Positions 12,601 through 23,024 of a stretch of DNA of 64,000 nt are shown here, in pieces. Origin of the DNA: Hevea brasiliensis (taxonomy: Eukaryota > Streptophyta > Magnoliopsida > Malpighiales > Euphorbiaceae); contig NC_079493.1 in the NCBI RefSeq assembly GCF_030052815.1, positions 58,137,191-58,201,190 on the forward strand, given 5' to 3'. The notes beneath the pieces are model-generated. The model did no database searches. It was given only the letters and a program-made list of their open reading frames with translations, and was not told the DNA's origin. Position numbers and translations under genes: made by a program. The stretch's first letter is position 1, and every line of letters begins with the position of its first letter.

Positions 12601-12871
12601 TATTGGAGTTTGTGAATAGATGAATATGATTATTAGAAGTGTTTTTCACAGGTTCCGAAGAACTGTTTTCTCCATTTTTAGCCGGTACTCCGCCGGATTT
12701 TCTTTAAAATTTTCGGAACCTCAAATAAATTACAATTTCAATAAATGAATTATATTTCACAAGTTATATTCAAAACTACGATAAAAATGAATTAAGATAA
12801 AATAGAGTGCTCCGGCACACTGAGTGGCATAACTTGCTCGGCTACACTGTAGTCGGGTAAGGGGTGTCACA
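9630..12871 (+). mobile_element. Solo LTR of group A (3242 bp)
   Basis: A complete LTR starts TGTAACACCCTCC and ends GGGGTGTCACA, flanked by GGCAC duplications with no internal region, so it arose by LTR-LTR recombination after insertion. It is very similar to the 3' LTR at 23025-26262. Landmarks: CT-rich UTR-like block (10270-10490), GTTAGT donor-like site at 10492, ~21-bp tandem units containing ATGGCTTTTATGCCC (11765-11830), CACCACT double hairpin (12242-12288), AGGTTCCGAA/TTCGGAACCT stem (12650-12721) and the CTACACTGTAG inverted repeat near the end. ORFs at 10850-11673 are chance frames. Confidence 0.95.
12242..12288 (+). other. Double hairpin motif in a group A LTR
   Basis: CACCA is followed by CTAAGC-TTTAT-GCTTAG, then CGCGT-CGCTTTTGCA-ACGCG and TAGGTA. 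The same motif is at 25632-25679, 28809-28858 and, inverted, 19170-19218. Confidence 0.75.
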
Positions 12872-13786
12872 GGCACTGACATTATACTCACCAGGCAGGT
12901 TTATTTTGTAGGCATTATCATTAATTTTGGTCAGCACTTGGAAAGGTCCATCACATCTTGGCTGTAATTTTGATTTCCTTCGAGAGGGAAACCTTTCTTT
13001 GCACAAATGAACCCATACCCAATCTCCAAGTTGAAATGTAACTTTCTTCCTTCCTTTGTTAGCTTGACTAGCATATTTTTCATTTTTCTTTTCAATTTGA
13101 AGCTTGGCTTGTTCATGGATTTTCTTCACCAATTCTGCTTTTCTTTTTCCATCTAAACTAGTAAGCTTGTTCACAGGCAAAGGTAAAAGATCCAAAGGAG
13201 TTGAAGGATTGAAACCATACACAATTTCAAATGCAGAATAGCTAGTAGAAGAATGCACATTTTTATTGTATGCAAATTCAACAAGTGGAATGCAATCTTC
13301 CCATGACTTCAAATTTTGCTTAACCACAGCACGCAAAAGAGTAGTTGGTGTCCTATTTACTACTTTAGTTTGACCATCGGTTTATGGGTGACAAGTGGTG
13401 GAAAATAATAACTTGGTGCCCAATTTTCTTCACAAAACCTTCTAAAAGTGACTAAGGAATTTAACATCCCTATCACTAACTAAACTCTTAGGTATGCCAT
13501 GCAACCTAACAATATCTCTAAAGAATAAATTTGCAACATTTGTAGCATCATTAGTTTTATGGCATGGAATAAAATGTGCCATTTTTGAAAACCTATCAAC
13601 AACAACAAAAATTGAATCATGGCCTTGTTTAGACCTAGGTAATCCTAACACAAAATCCATAGATAAATGAACCCAAGGATCACTAGGGTTAGGTAAAGGT
13701 GTATACAAACCTTGTGGCAAAACTCTAGATTTAGCCTTAGCACACACAACGCACCTAACACATACTCTTTCAACATTTCTTTTCAT
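12872..13786 (-). pseudogene. pol: Integrase portion of element B pol
   Basis: From 13786 leftwards the frame reads the integrase zinc-domain remnant ([12 protein letters not shown]), the catalytic core with [11 protein letters not shown] (first Asp) and LVSDRDVKF (second Asp), then [14 protein letters not shown] and C-terminal blocks ([27 protein letters not shown]). Between 13336 and 13444 the frame is kept but has three stops, two at Trp-like positions and one in HP-stop-TDGQTK where Gln is usual. All fit C-to-T or G-to-A transitions. Integrase joins the cDNA to the chromosome. This copy is dead but otherwise colinear with the RT segment. Confidence 0.9.
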
Positions 13787-13792
13787 ATTTAG

Positions 13793-16018
13793 CTAATAAA
13801 AATGTTCCTTTAACACATCTAAAGTTTTAGCAACACCAAAATGACCCATTAATCCACCAGCATGAGACTCATTCACAAGTAATTCACACATGGAACTCTT
13901 AGGCACACACAATCTATTTTCTCTAAATAAATATCCATCATGCCTATAAAACTTCTCAAAAGCATTCTTTTCACAAGCTGCATACACTCTAGCAAAGTCA
14001 TCATCTTCAGCATATAATTCTTTCACATATTCGAATCCCAATAACTTTGCATCAAGAAGGGCAAGAAAGTTATACCTTCGAGATAAGGCATCAGCCAACA
14101 CATTTTCTTTCCCATGTTTGTATTGAATCACATATGGGAAGGTCTTAAGGAACTCAACCCATTTTGCATGACGCCTACTCAATTTATTTTGCCCCTTGAT
14201 ATGCTTCAATGACTCATGATCTATATGGATGACAAATTGCTTTGGCCAAAGGTAATGTTGCCACGTTTCCAAGGCATGTACCAATGCATACAACTCCTTG
14301 TCATATGTAGAATAGCTAAAAGCTACTCCATTAAGCTTCTCACTAAAGTATGCTATTGGTCTCTTATCCTGCATTAAAACGGCTCCAATACCTATGCCTG
14401 ATGCGTCACACTCAATCTCAAAAGTCTTAGAAAAATCAGGTAAAGCCAACACAGGAGAGAAACATAACATGTCTTTAATTTTGTGAAAAGCATCATCTTG
14501 TTTATGTTCCCAAACAAAATTAACATTCTTTTTGACAAGATCATTCAATGGTGCTGAAATGGTACTGAAATTCTTAATAAATCTTCTATAGAAACTAGCT
14601 AGTCCATGGAAACTACGTACTTTAGATGCAGACTTTAGAATGGGCCAGTCTTTAATAGCTCTAATTTTTTCATCATCGACTTCTACACCATTAGCACTAA
14701 TGAAAAATCCAAAAAAGACAACCTTTTCCATGCAAAATGAACATTTCTTCAAGTTAGCATATAATTTTTCCTTTCTTAACATATCGAATACAGCTCTTAA
14801 ATGATGCAAATGTTCATTCGTGTCTCTACTATAAACCAATATATCATCAAAATAAACAACAACAAATTTTCCAATAAAAGCACGCAACACATGATTCATC
14901 AATCTCATAAAAGTGCTAGGAGCATTAGTTAGCCCAAAAGGCATCACTAACCACTCATATAGTCCATGCTTTTTTTTAATTACAGTCTTCCATTCATCAC
15001 CTACTTTCATGCGAATTTGATGATATCCACTTTTTAAGTCAATTTTGGTAAAAACACAAGCACCACAAAGTTCATCCAACATATCATCCAATCTAGATAT
15101 AGGGTGGTGATATTTTATAGTGATTTTGTTGACCGCCCTACAATCCACACACATGCACCATGTGCCATCTTTCTTTGGTACCAAAAGGATGGGTACAACA
15201 CAAGGGCTCATACTTTCTCTCACATAACCCTTAGCTTGCAATTCCTCAACTTGCCTTTGTAATTCTTTGGTTTCTTCATGGTTAGTTCTATAGGCTGGGC
15301 GGTTGGGAATAACTGCTCCAGGTACAAAATCAATCTGGCGCTCAATCCCTCGAATAGGTGGTAGTCCAGCTGGCATCTCCTCGGGTAGCACATCCTCATA
15401 TTCCTGCAAAAGGGAGACAATAACACTAGGCAAATTGGGGTCAAGGTCAGATGTGGATAAACAAGAGTCCTTAAACACAATTAATAACATTTGCTTGTTG
15501 GCAAACATGGCATTCCTCACATCTCTTCCTTTAGCATACAAGCTTAATTTTGTCTCCCCTCTTTCCACACAGCTCTCCTTTTGTGCCAAAGATTCACCTT
15601 TTTCAAGCACTCTTGGAATGTTTTCTTTATTCTCTTTTCTTTCCTCATAACCACCCTTGTCTTGCTCACTCACAACATTTTCACTCAATTTCTTTTCACT
15701 CCTTCTTTTCTTCTCTGCTCTCTTTTCGGCCACTCTTGATTTTACCTCACCCATTGCTTGCTTAAGCCTTGTTTGGTCTTCATAAATCTGTTTTGGTGTC
15801 ATAGGTGCCAAAATGATTTTCCTTCCATTCATTTCAAAAGAATACCTATTTTTATACCCATCGTGGATCACCTTTCTATCAAATTGCCATGGTCCGCCAA
15901 GTAATAAATGGCCAGCTTGCATTGGAACCACGTCACACATAACCTCATCTTGATACTTTCCTATTGCAAAGGAAATCAACACTTGTTTTGTTACTTTCAC
16001 CTCACCGCATTCATTCAA
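13793..16018 (-). pseudogene. pol: Protease-linker, reverse transcriptase and RNase H of element B
   Basis: The 741-codon open stretch is the best-preserved pol segment in the window. It reads a post-protease linker ([18 protein letters not shown]), a Lys/Glu-rich spacer, then RT from about residue 225 ([44 protein letters not shown]) with the catalytic [13 protein letters not shown]. The connection domain and RNase H ([52 protein letters not shown]) follow, and the frame ends at the integrase zinc domain. The stop at 13793 replaces a Trp-like codon after KEHFY, and the integrase frame continues without a shift. The frame opens at a TTG, not an ATG, because it is an interior part of a larger polyprotein. 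Confidence 0.93.
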
Positions 16019-16069
16019 TCACTGCAATTTATACGGTCTAGGGTGTTTCAACATCTTGAACCCTAATCT

Positions 16070-16910
16070 CTACACAAAAATAGTACTAGCAATATTGGCA
16101 CAACTTCCCCCATCAATGATGACACTATAAGCTTTGCCTTGGATAAGACACCTTGTATGGAAAATTGTTTCTCTTTGCAATTCATCACCAACATCCTCTT
16201 TTACTTGAGTATTTAACGCTCTCATAATCACTAGAGCACTTCCTTCTGCAGCATATTCTACCTCTGTATCCTCCTCCCCTGAAGATGTGGAATCACTCAC
16301 AATTTCCTCCTCCGTTTCTATCTCACCATTTTCTCTCATGACCATGACTCTCTTGTTAGGGCATTTAGAAGCCATGTGTCCACTGCCCAAACACCTAAAA
16401 CACTTCACATCTCTATTTCAGGTAGTAGATGCAATCTCCTTTCCTTTACTTTCTATAAATTTCTTCTCCACCTTCTTTTCCTTTTCCTCATTTTTCTTAT
16501 ATTTGCTAACAGCCTTTCCCTATCCTCCTTCTTCCAGTTAGACTTCCAAGATAAAGTACCAGTATTTCCTCCAAATTTTGACTTACTTTTAAGTTGCCTT
16601 TCTACCTTCATAGCCATGTGGATCATATCCTCCAACTCAACATAGTGATGTAACTCAACAATATGAGCAATCTCCTTGCTTAGCCCATTAAAGAATCTAG
16701 CCATGGTGGCTTCTCTATCCTCCTCTACATTTGCTCTAATCATAGCAATTTCCATTTCTTTATGATAATTTTCAACACTTTTAGAACCTTGAGTCAATCT
16801 TTGTAACCACTGATGTAGCTCTCTATAGTAATGACTAGGAACAAATCTCCTTCTCATTATAGTTTTCATCTCACCCCAGGTTGTAATTGATTGCTCATAA
16901 TTTCTCCTTC
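16070..16910 (-). pseudogene. gag: Gag and protease start of element B, N-terminus missing
   Basis: From 16910 the frame enters in mid-gag ([51 protein letters not shown]), then an RNA-binding basic stretch. After a frame change comes a CX2CX4HX4C zinc knuckle (CFRCLGSGHMASKC, about 16405-16360), an acidic linker and a protease-like IIDGGSCANIAS. Gag packages the RNA; the protease matures the polyprotein. Stops near 16070 and 16019 separate this from the RT frame. The first part of gag and the 5' LTR are gone, replaced by a C-type LTR fragment at 16911. Confidence 0.88.
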
Positions 16911-18117
16911 TGTTACACCCTACCCCTCTGTAAGGCATAGCATGATCCTGTAGTATACCTAATGGATTATCAAACTTCGCCTACTGATAACCCATTAAAT
17001 ACACTACAAGGGATTTTAAACCTTTTCTTACTTCTTTTTACAGTGGTGAGCACTATTGACAGGTGTTAAAATTTTTTTTAACTGAAGTGAAATCAAATAA
17101 CACATTTGAAGTATTAATAATTTCTGTAAAAAATTTTGGCAAAGTGCCATCTGTATTTTGAATAAAACAGTTCTTCAAAAACCTGTAAAAAGCACTTCTA
17201 ATATATTTCTACAATCATAAATTTATTCAACATAATAAATTTCTCAACATTATCAACTCAGTTCAACAATTAATTTTCCAGTATTTCCAAAAGCTGAGAT
17301 AAAGGAAATATGTCATAATATTTTTACAAGCCAAAATAATTTACAATTTTAGTTTACAACTGCTCAAGACCAAGTACAATATATACATACAGTGCACATA
17401 CATTACAACAAAAACTACAAAATATGGTATACTCAATATACCCGATGAAATCTCAAAATGTAGCACAAGCAGCCTGCTTTGCTGCTCTGTCTGTCTGTTT
17501 ACCTGCGATAGCAATGAAAAAGTTATCGCTAAGCCAATGTCTCAGTGGTGCACAACATTAAGAAAATACAATTCAAAACCATAAACCATAAATCATATGA
17601 ACTGCGGATACTTAAAATCATAGTTAAATTCAAAAGACAAAGAATGTCATAAAGAATTTAAACTCCATTTCATAATATCACAATAAATATCAATAAATCA
17701 CACACACAGCTTAATCATGATTCCATTGTCCAATTCATCCCAAAAGTCGATCACTAATGAGGAATAACATAGGTAGCTAGCAATAATATAAGTACTCATT
17801 CCATTCATCCTCAACAAGCACACACCTCAACACTTCAGCCAGAGAGGGAATTCAAAGTCAATTCGTCCCACTAGACAGGCTAGCAAGGAATTCAATCAAT
17901 ATACATGATAGCTGTGGTTTCAAACCATTTACAATGTTTTTCAAGTAATAAGTATCCATCAAATATAATTCAAATAAATTTTCACAATTTAAACAATAAC
18001 AGACAAATTGTCATAATTTATTTCAATTGAAAATTCAAAGAAATAACTGTTGTGCATAAACCTCTAAAGTGTAACCTCTTGGCCCTGACTCAGTGTTTCC
18101 TTCCCCTTCCCTGAGTC
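16911..18117 (-). mobile_element. Inverted fragment of a group C LTR (3' third)
   Basis: On the minus strand this matches the last ~1.7 kb of the C LTRs at 47209-51201 and 53655-57650, with deletions. It begins at the LTR terminus (TGTTACACCCTACCCCTCTG, 16911), includes the double hairpin at 17502-17551, and stops at the sequence equivalent to the ACTCAGGGAAAGGGAAGG block. It then joins an A LTR fragment through a shared AAA. The intact terminus abutting the B gag suggests a real insertion followed by deletion of the other end. Confidence 0.85.
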
Positions 18118-18484
18118 AAATGGAAAAGTGAATATTGATCTGTGACTGTTACATGACTATCAAATGTGATGAATGATTGAGAAATGAATGGTTGAAAAAT
18201 ATTGAGATTTTGATATTGGAGTTTGTGAATAGATGAATATGATTATTAGAAGTGTTTTTCACAGGTTCCGAAGAACTGTTTTCTCCATTTTTAGCCGGTA
18301 CTCCGCCGGATTTTCTTTAAAATTTTCGGAACCTCAAATAAATTACAATTTCAATAAATGAATTATATTTCACAAGTTATATTCAAAACTACGATAAAAA
18401 TGAATTAAGATAAAATAGAGTGCTCCAGCACACTGAGTGGCATAACTTGCTCGGCTACACTGTAGTCGGGTAAGGGTTGTCACA
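18118..18484 (+). mobile_element. Truncated 5' LTR of the gag-only A element (A2)
   Basis: The 367 bp match the last 364-365 bp of the A2 3' LTR (25898-26262) and of the solo LTR at 9630 nearly perfectly, ending GGGTTGTCACA at 18484, and are followed by the primer-binding site. The first ~2.9 kb of this LTR were lost in the event that joined it to the inverted C fragment. Confidence 0.9.
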
Positions 18485-18489
18485 TTTAG

Positions 18490-18501
18490 TGGTATCAGAG
18501 C
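18490..18501 (+). promoter_or_regulatory. Primer-binding site of element A2
   Basis: A perfect TGGTATCAGAGC lies five bases after the LTR end, matching the 3' end of plant initiator Met-tRNA. The leader continues to 18570, is interrupted by an inverted solo LTR, and resumes at 21657. Confidence 0.9.
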
Positions 18502-18565
18502 ACGGTTTAGGCGTTTCTGGGCCTAGATTGAGTCCATACCATGCATTGCATTTGTAAGAGTCGAG

Positions 18566-21500
18566 GTGACTGTGACACCCCTTACTCGTCTACAGTGTAG
18601 CCGAGCAAGCTATGCCACACGGTGTACCGGCACACTCTATTTTACCTTAATTAATTTTTGTCAAGGTTTTGAATATAGTTTGTGAAATATAGTTCATTTA
18701 TTGAAATTATAATTTATTTGAGGTTCTGAAAATTTTATAGAAAATCCGTGATCTGGCTAAAAATGGAGAAAACAGTTCTTCGGAACCTGTTAAAAACACT
18801 TCCAAAATTTGTATTCAATCATCTCAAACTCCAATATCCAAAATCTCAACAATATTTCTCAATTTCAGTTCTCAATAACCTTTTCATTTCTCAAACATCC
18901 ATTTCTCATAATACTCATATACAAGCAATAAATAAATTCTCAAATTTTGCATTCATAGTCATAACTTTCATTATTTACATGAACATCAAAATATATTACA
19001 TAAGTTCAAATACATATGAGAAAGTAAAAATTTGCTACAAAATATCAAAATGACACCTAGTTTCCTACCAATGCAATCGCAAGTTGAGGTGACAAGGACA
19101 CCGTGCGAATCTGCAGGATGGACTCACCTAGTCTGTGGTCTACTGGGCTCACGATCGGGATCTCCAGTACCTACGCGTGGCAAAAGCAACGCGCTAAGCA
19201 ATAATGCTTAGTGGTGCAATAATATAATAAAAGAAAATAGCAAGAATTTAAATGTGTAATGAATGTATATGTTTTATTTGTTTGGTATTTGTATATCATT
19301 TACTTTGTTCACTTTTATTCATTTGGTTGCCCCAAGTAACCTACACTAGATGACTGGACTGGATAACGGGTAAACTGGCACTGGGTATCTAGTACCTCGG
19401 GCCGTCACACCATCGGTCACATATGCATCTCCCGGTGTGCAACAGAACAGCTAATAAGCTGTAATAACATCAGGCACAAGGGCAAGTCTCAATACAAAGT
19501 CAGAATGGCTAAAAACCATGAAATCACGGAATAGCATATTGCCATGTGCAGTACTGCTAACTGAATCCTATTGGCATGCCAAACTATCCAAACCAATCTT
19601 GTTAAGTATACTAGGGCATTCGATACTTTAAAATTCTTCAATATTTGAATTTAAAGTTTCGGTGTTACTATTCACCTCTATGGTCAACTAAAATGTTGAC
19701 TTTTAGGTAGAAATTAGGTACATTGGTTTTGGCACTCCCAACATACCACATTTTGCCTTAAAAACTTGTTGGAATTGGTCACCATTACCATTTCTAATTT
19801 AAAACCAAGAGGGTAGAAAATTTCAGTTTTTGAAGCATATGTTTACTGTTCCATTAAAAACTATTGCAGTGGGAATTTGAAGAAATGAAAAACATGAAAG
19901 TTGTTCCTTATTTTGTCTAGTTGAATTTTCTTTTTTGAATCACTCCATTTGGAGTTTTGTAGCTCCAGATATGGCTCAAAAACCACAGCTGGCCGGATTG
20001 CCAATCTACAGAATTGACCATATCTACAGTAACATGAACAGTGACAGTGATTGCATTTTTGAATTGGTTCTGGCTATAATTTGGGGTAGGTTTCTTCATG
20101 AAAGTTGTTTTTCTATGTCTTAACTTGTTTCTGTAAAAATTTCAGGTCAATTGACCAAACCTACAGTGAGTTATGGCCAACTGTTCATTTGGTCATTCTG
20201 CAGAATCAGTTGCAGGGTATCCGGATTGGGGCCAAGTTTTGGTCCTCTTGCTTTTGTCTTTTGGGCATGGTTTCTTCAGAAAAAATGTGCCATTATAAGC
20301 CTAGTTTCATGTCCAATTGGCCAAACACCAATTGGACCAACGCAGCCAAAGTTATGGCTGTGTAATTGGACTGAAATTTCAGTCCATTGCTGCTGTCTTT
20401 AGGCAGCATAGTCATTCTCTTTGCCAAGCCATTTTTCAGTCCAATTTATGGTCAACATACCTCAAATGGTCACTAATTGACCATTAGAGTGTTCTTTAAC
20501 AGTTTCATAAGCCAAGTCAAGGTGTCACTTCTCAAACCCTAATGTCCAACTCAATTTACCCATAAACCTCAATTAGCACACTAGTTCAACATCCATGCGT
20601 ATTCATACCTTAAACACCATTTCTAGCTCACTTTAAGTCCATTAAAACAATCAAAACCATTCCTCTATTAGGGCTGCCGAATTCTATGGTGAACATACAC
20701 ATGAGTTTGTTTCATTTATTTCACAATTTCTCATCCATTACAAGCCTCAATCATGGAATTAATGAGTTTTAACTACATATATGCACTAACCTCTTGTAGG
20801 GAGATTTTTCCCAAGCTCAAAACTTCACTTTCCTTCTTCTTCTTGGCTGCCAAAAGCTTCCCCAAGTGATATGGTCAAGGTTTAATGAAAGGGGTTAGGG
20901 TTTAGTGGTGTAACAAAGGGAGCAATTAAGCTTGATTGAAAAAAAATCAATGGAGGGGTCTAGGGCATGTTTCGGCTAGCTTTTGGGGAGGGAGATGGCT
21001 GCTGCAATTTTTGTTATTTTGGTCTTCTTTTAGTCTCTTTTATTTGTTAGTCAATTAGTTGCTTAAGTGTGATTGGTGGAAAATTTTAAATGACATCACA
21101 ATGATGTCATAAATAAGTCTTTTTCTCATTTTCCTTTTTTTTCTCCACTACTCATTTTCAATTTAATTTCTAGTAATGTTTATCCATATTTTATGTCATA
21201 TTAATTATTTACTCAACTAGACAAGTCGGCCAAAAATCACCTCTGAAGGCGAAATGACCAAAATGCCCTCCATTTGGCTGAACGGGTCAAAATTGTCTGT
21301 ACCGATTGAAAAATTTTTCTAAATATTTTCTTGGCATTCTAATGCCATAGGAACCTCAATGACCCTTCTCTGGAGTCCCAATAATTATTTTATAATTTTT
21401 CCCCGGGTCTAGGGCTCCTCGTTGCGAGAACCGCAACTTCCCTCTGGTTTACCCCTCGCTAGGGCACCGGCTCGTTTAACTTGGTTGTATTTTATTTCTA

Positions 21501-21656
21501 AAATTTTTACTAAATTTTTCTTATTAATATTTGAGTTAATTATGGTTTCTGACTTTAGTTTAAATATTTTTCCGGACGTTCTAGCTGTCCAGACCGACAC
21601 CGGTCACCGGAACAGTAGAATGTACGGAGTTGTTACCGGGAGGGTGTTACAGTGAC
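18566..21656. repeat. 5-bp target-site duplication GTGAC flanking the inverted solo LTR
   Basis: GTGAC occurs at 18566-18570 and 21652-21656. Removing one copy with the LTR restores the leader AGTCGAGGTGACACTAA, which occurs uninterrupted in the A4 leader near 60210. Confidence 0.95.
18571..21651 (-). mobile_element. Inverted solo LTR of group A (3081 bp) in the A2 leader
   Basis: The sequence is a complete A LTR on the minus strand. It reads TGTGACACCCC at 18571 and GGGTGTTACA at 21651 on the plus strand, with 5-bp duplications at both ends. The double hairpin lies at 19170-19218 and the donor-like GTTAGT near 20785 (minus strand). It is closer to the A4 LTR (HEAD-type hairpin CTAAGC-GCTTAG with ATTATT loop) than to the A2 LTR, so it came from a different A subfamily. 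ORFs at 19917-20402 and 21409-21655 on either strand are chance frames in the LTR. Confidence 0.95.
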
Positions 21657-21697
21657 ACTAATGCAGATCTGTTTGTCTTTCTTATTTTGAATAGGAT

Positions 21698-22960
21698 ATG
21701 GACCCTTCATCACAAAGAGCAGTCGAGGAGGAAGTGGAGAGTCATGCTCCACCTGTAGCAGCTGAGACAGGGGGTAGGGGAGAACCTACTCCACCAGCTC
21801 AAGCGAGCACCTTTCGGCCTCCACAGGCCATGTTCCAGCAAATGGCCGATTTCTTTAGACAAATGGCCGGAGTAATGCCAGCACCACCACCACCACCACC
21901 AGCTCCACAGCAGAAATTACACCTGGAAAGGCTAAGAAAGTTTGGAACATTAGACTTCTATGGTAAGAGAGAAGATGATTCTGTTGCAGCCAAAAATTGG
22001 TTGAACAGAACAGGCAGAATTCTAAAACAACTCCATTGCACTCCAAAGCAAAACTTGGAATCTGTTGTATCTCTACTGCAAGACGATGCATATGAATGGT
22101 GGGACACTGTGTCCAGTGAAGTGCAGCCAGAAATAGTGACATGGGACTTCTTTCTCTCCGAATTTAAGAAGAAATATGTGGGTACTGTATACCTAGAAGA
22201 GAGAAGAAGAGAGTTTATTAACCTGAGGCAGAGACAGTTGTCAGTGGCCGAGTATGAGAAGGAATTCGTAAGATTGAGCCACTATGGAAGGGAGATAGTC
22301 CCTAATGAAACTGAAAGGTGTAAGAGATTTGAAGAGGGATTAAATGATAATATAAAGATCATGATCACTACCTTGGGGATCACAGACTTCGCCAAGTTAG
22401 TGGAAGCTGCATTAAAAGTTGAGAAAGTGAGAATAAATGAACAAAATAGGAAAGATAGGCAGCGTAAGAGGGAATTTGGACCAGGACAGTCAAGTATACC
22501 AACTGATAGTAAGAAGTTTAAGGGTTCTAGTTCACAAGATCAGACACAGAGCCACAGAGGCCAGATTGGAATATCTATAGCTAGTTCCCCGGGCACAATA
22601 ACAAGGGGATCAACCCCAGTGCCTGAATGTATGCATTGTGGTAGAAGACACAGAGGGGAGTGTCGATTGTTAACTGGAGAGTGTTTCAAGCGTGGGGCTA
22701 CGGATCATTTCATAAGAGATTGCCCTCAGAGGAGTGGTTCAATAGCTCCGGTACAAGTTGATAGACCTTTCCCTATAGTTCGAAGGGATAAAAGATCGGG
22801 TAGAGCAGAAATGGCTGACATTTCACAGAAGATTGTTTCTGAGACAGTTGAAAAGCCTGAAGTCAGGGTGGCACCACAAGTATATGCTATGGAAGCTCAG
22901 GAAGAGCCAAACCCAGACACTGATGAGGCGATACAAGGAAGTGAAGAAACAAGAAGGTAG
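21698..22960 (+). CDS. gag: Intact Gag of gag-only A element (A2), 420 residues
   Basis: This is the only long uninterrupted gag in the window. It has a Pro-rich N-terminus with FQQMADFFRQMAG (about residues 48-60), then the gag core at about 85-255 (LRKFGTLDFYGKRED, LLQDDAYEWWDTV, FKKKYVGTVYLEERRR, LSVAEYEKEFVRL, GLNDNIKI). A basic Ser-rich stretch is followed by two zinc-knuckle-like motifs near 310-345: CMHCGRRHRGEC and a second one whose second Cys is replaced (CFKRGATDHFIRDC). ATG 21698 follows a pyrimidine tract ending in TAG. The frame runs to EETRR, then stops 26 bases before the PPT hairpin, so no protease, RT or integrase exists. It probably forms particles for an element copied by another element's pol. 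The last residues may come from the old pol C-terminus fused by deletion. Confidence 0.88.
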   Translation: MDPSSQRAVEEEVESHAPPVAAETGGRGEPTPPAQASTFRPPQAMFQQMADFFRQMAGVMPAPPPPPPAPQQKLHLERLRKFGTLDFYGKREDDSVAAKNWLNRTGRILKQLHCTPKQNLESVVSLLQDDAYEWWDTVSSEVQPEIVTWDFFLSEFKKKYVGTVYLEERRREFINLRQRQLSVAEYEKEFVRLSHYGREIVPNETERCKRFEEGLNDNIKIMITTLGITDFAKLVEAALKVEKVRINEQNRKDRQRKREFGPGQSSIPTDSKKFKGSSSQDQTQSHRGQIGISIASSPGTITRGSTPVPECMHCGRRHRGECRLLTGECFKRGATDHFIRDCPQRSGSIAPVQVDRPFPIVRRDKRSGRAEMADISQKIVSETVEKPEVRVAPQVYAMEAQEEPNPDTDEAIQGSEETRR

Positions 22961-22986
22961 CAACTCCCCGATTACTTAAGTCAGGT

Positions 22987-23024
22987 AAATTTCGAGGACG
23001 AAATTTAAATTAGAGGGGAAGAGT
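22987..23024 (+). promoter_or_regulatory. Pre-PPT hairpin and polypurine tract of element A2
   Basis: AAATTTCG-AGGA-CGAAATTT (22987-23006) is a perfect 8-bp inverted repeat, followed by the purine-rich AGAGGGGAAGAG that primes plus-strand synthesis and directly abuts the LTR start TGTAAC. The same hairpin occurs upstream of the other gypsy PPTs here. Confidence 0.85.

Larger units (their letters stand above)
9625..12876 (+). repeat. 5-bp target-site duplication GGCAC flanking the solo LTR
   Basis: GGCAC occurs at 9625-9629 and again at 12872-12876, directly bordering the LTR ends TGTAAC and GTCACA. A 5-bp duplication is the expected Ty3/gypsy integration footprint and confirms both LTR boundaries. 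Confidence 0.95.
8718..16910 (-). mobile_element. Chromovirus element B (CRM/Reina-like), 5' end lost, interrupted by a solo LTR
   Basis: A minus-strand Ty3/gypsy element runs from gag (16910) through protease, RT, RNase H and integrase to a C-terminus at 9418, then a probable 3' LTR down to 8718. It sits inside the zinc knuckle of the D-type gag. Its pol is closer to the CRM/Reina type than to the A, C and D elements: it reads [13 protein letters not shown] at the RT site and ends with GPITRARAK and no chromodomain-like tail. The 5' LTR and start of gag are missing, because a C LTR fragment abuts at 16911. The clade call is from memory of family motifs. Confidence 0.8.

Noticed and set aside
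15303..15765. Plus-strand ORFs opposite element B pol
   Set aside because: They are antisense shadows of the strongly supported RT frame at 13793-16018.
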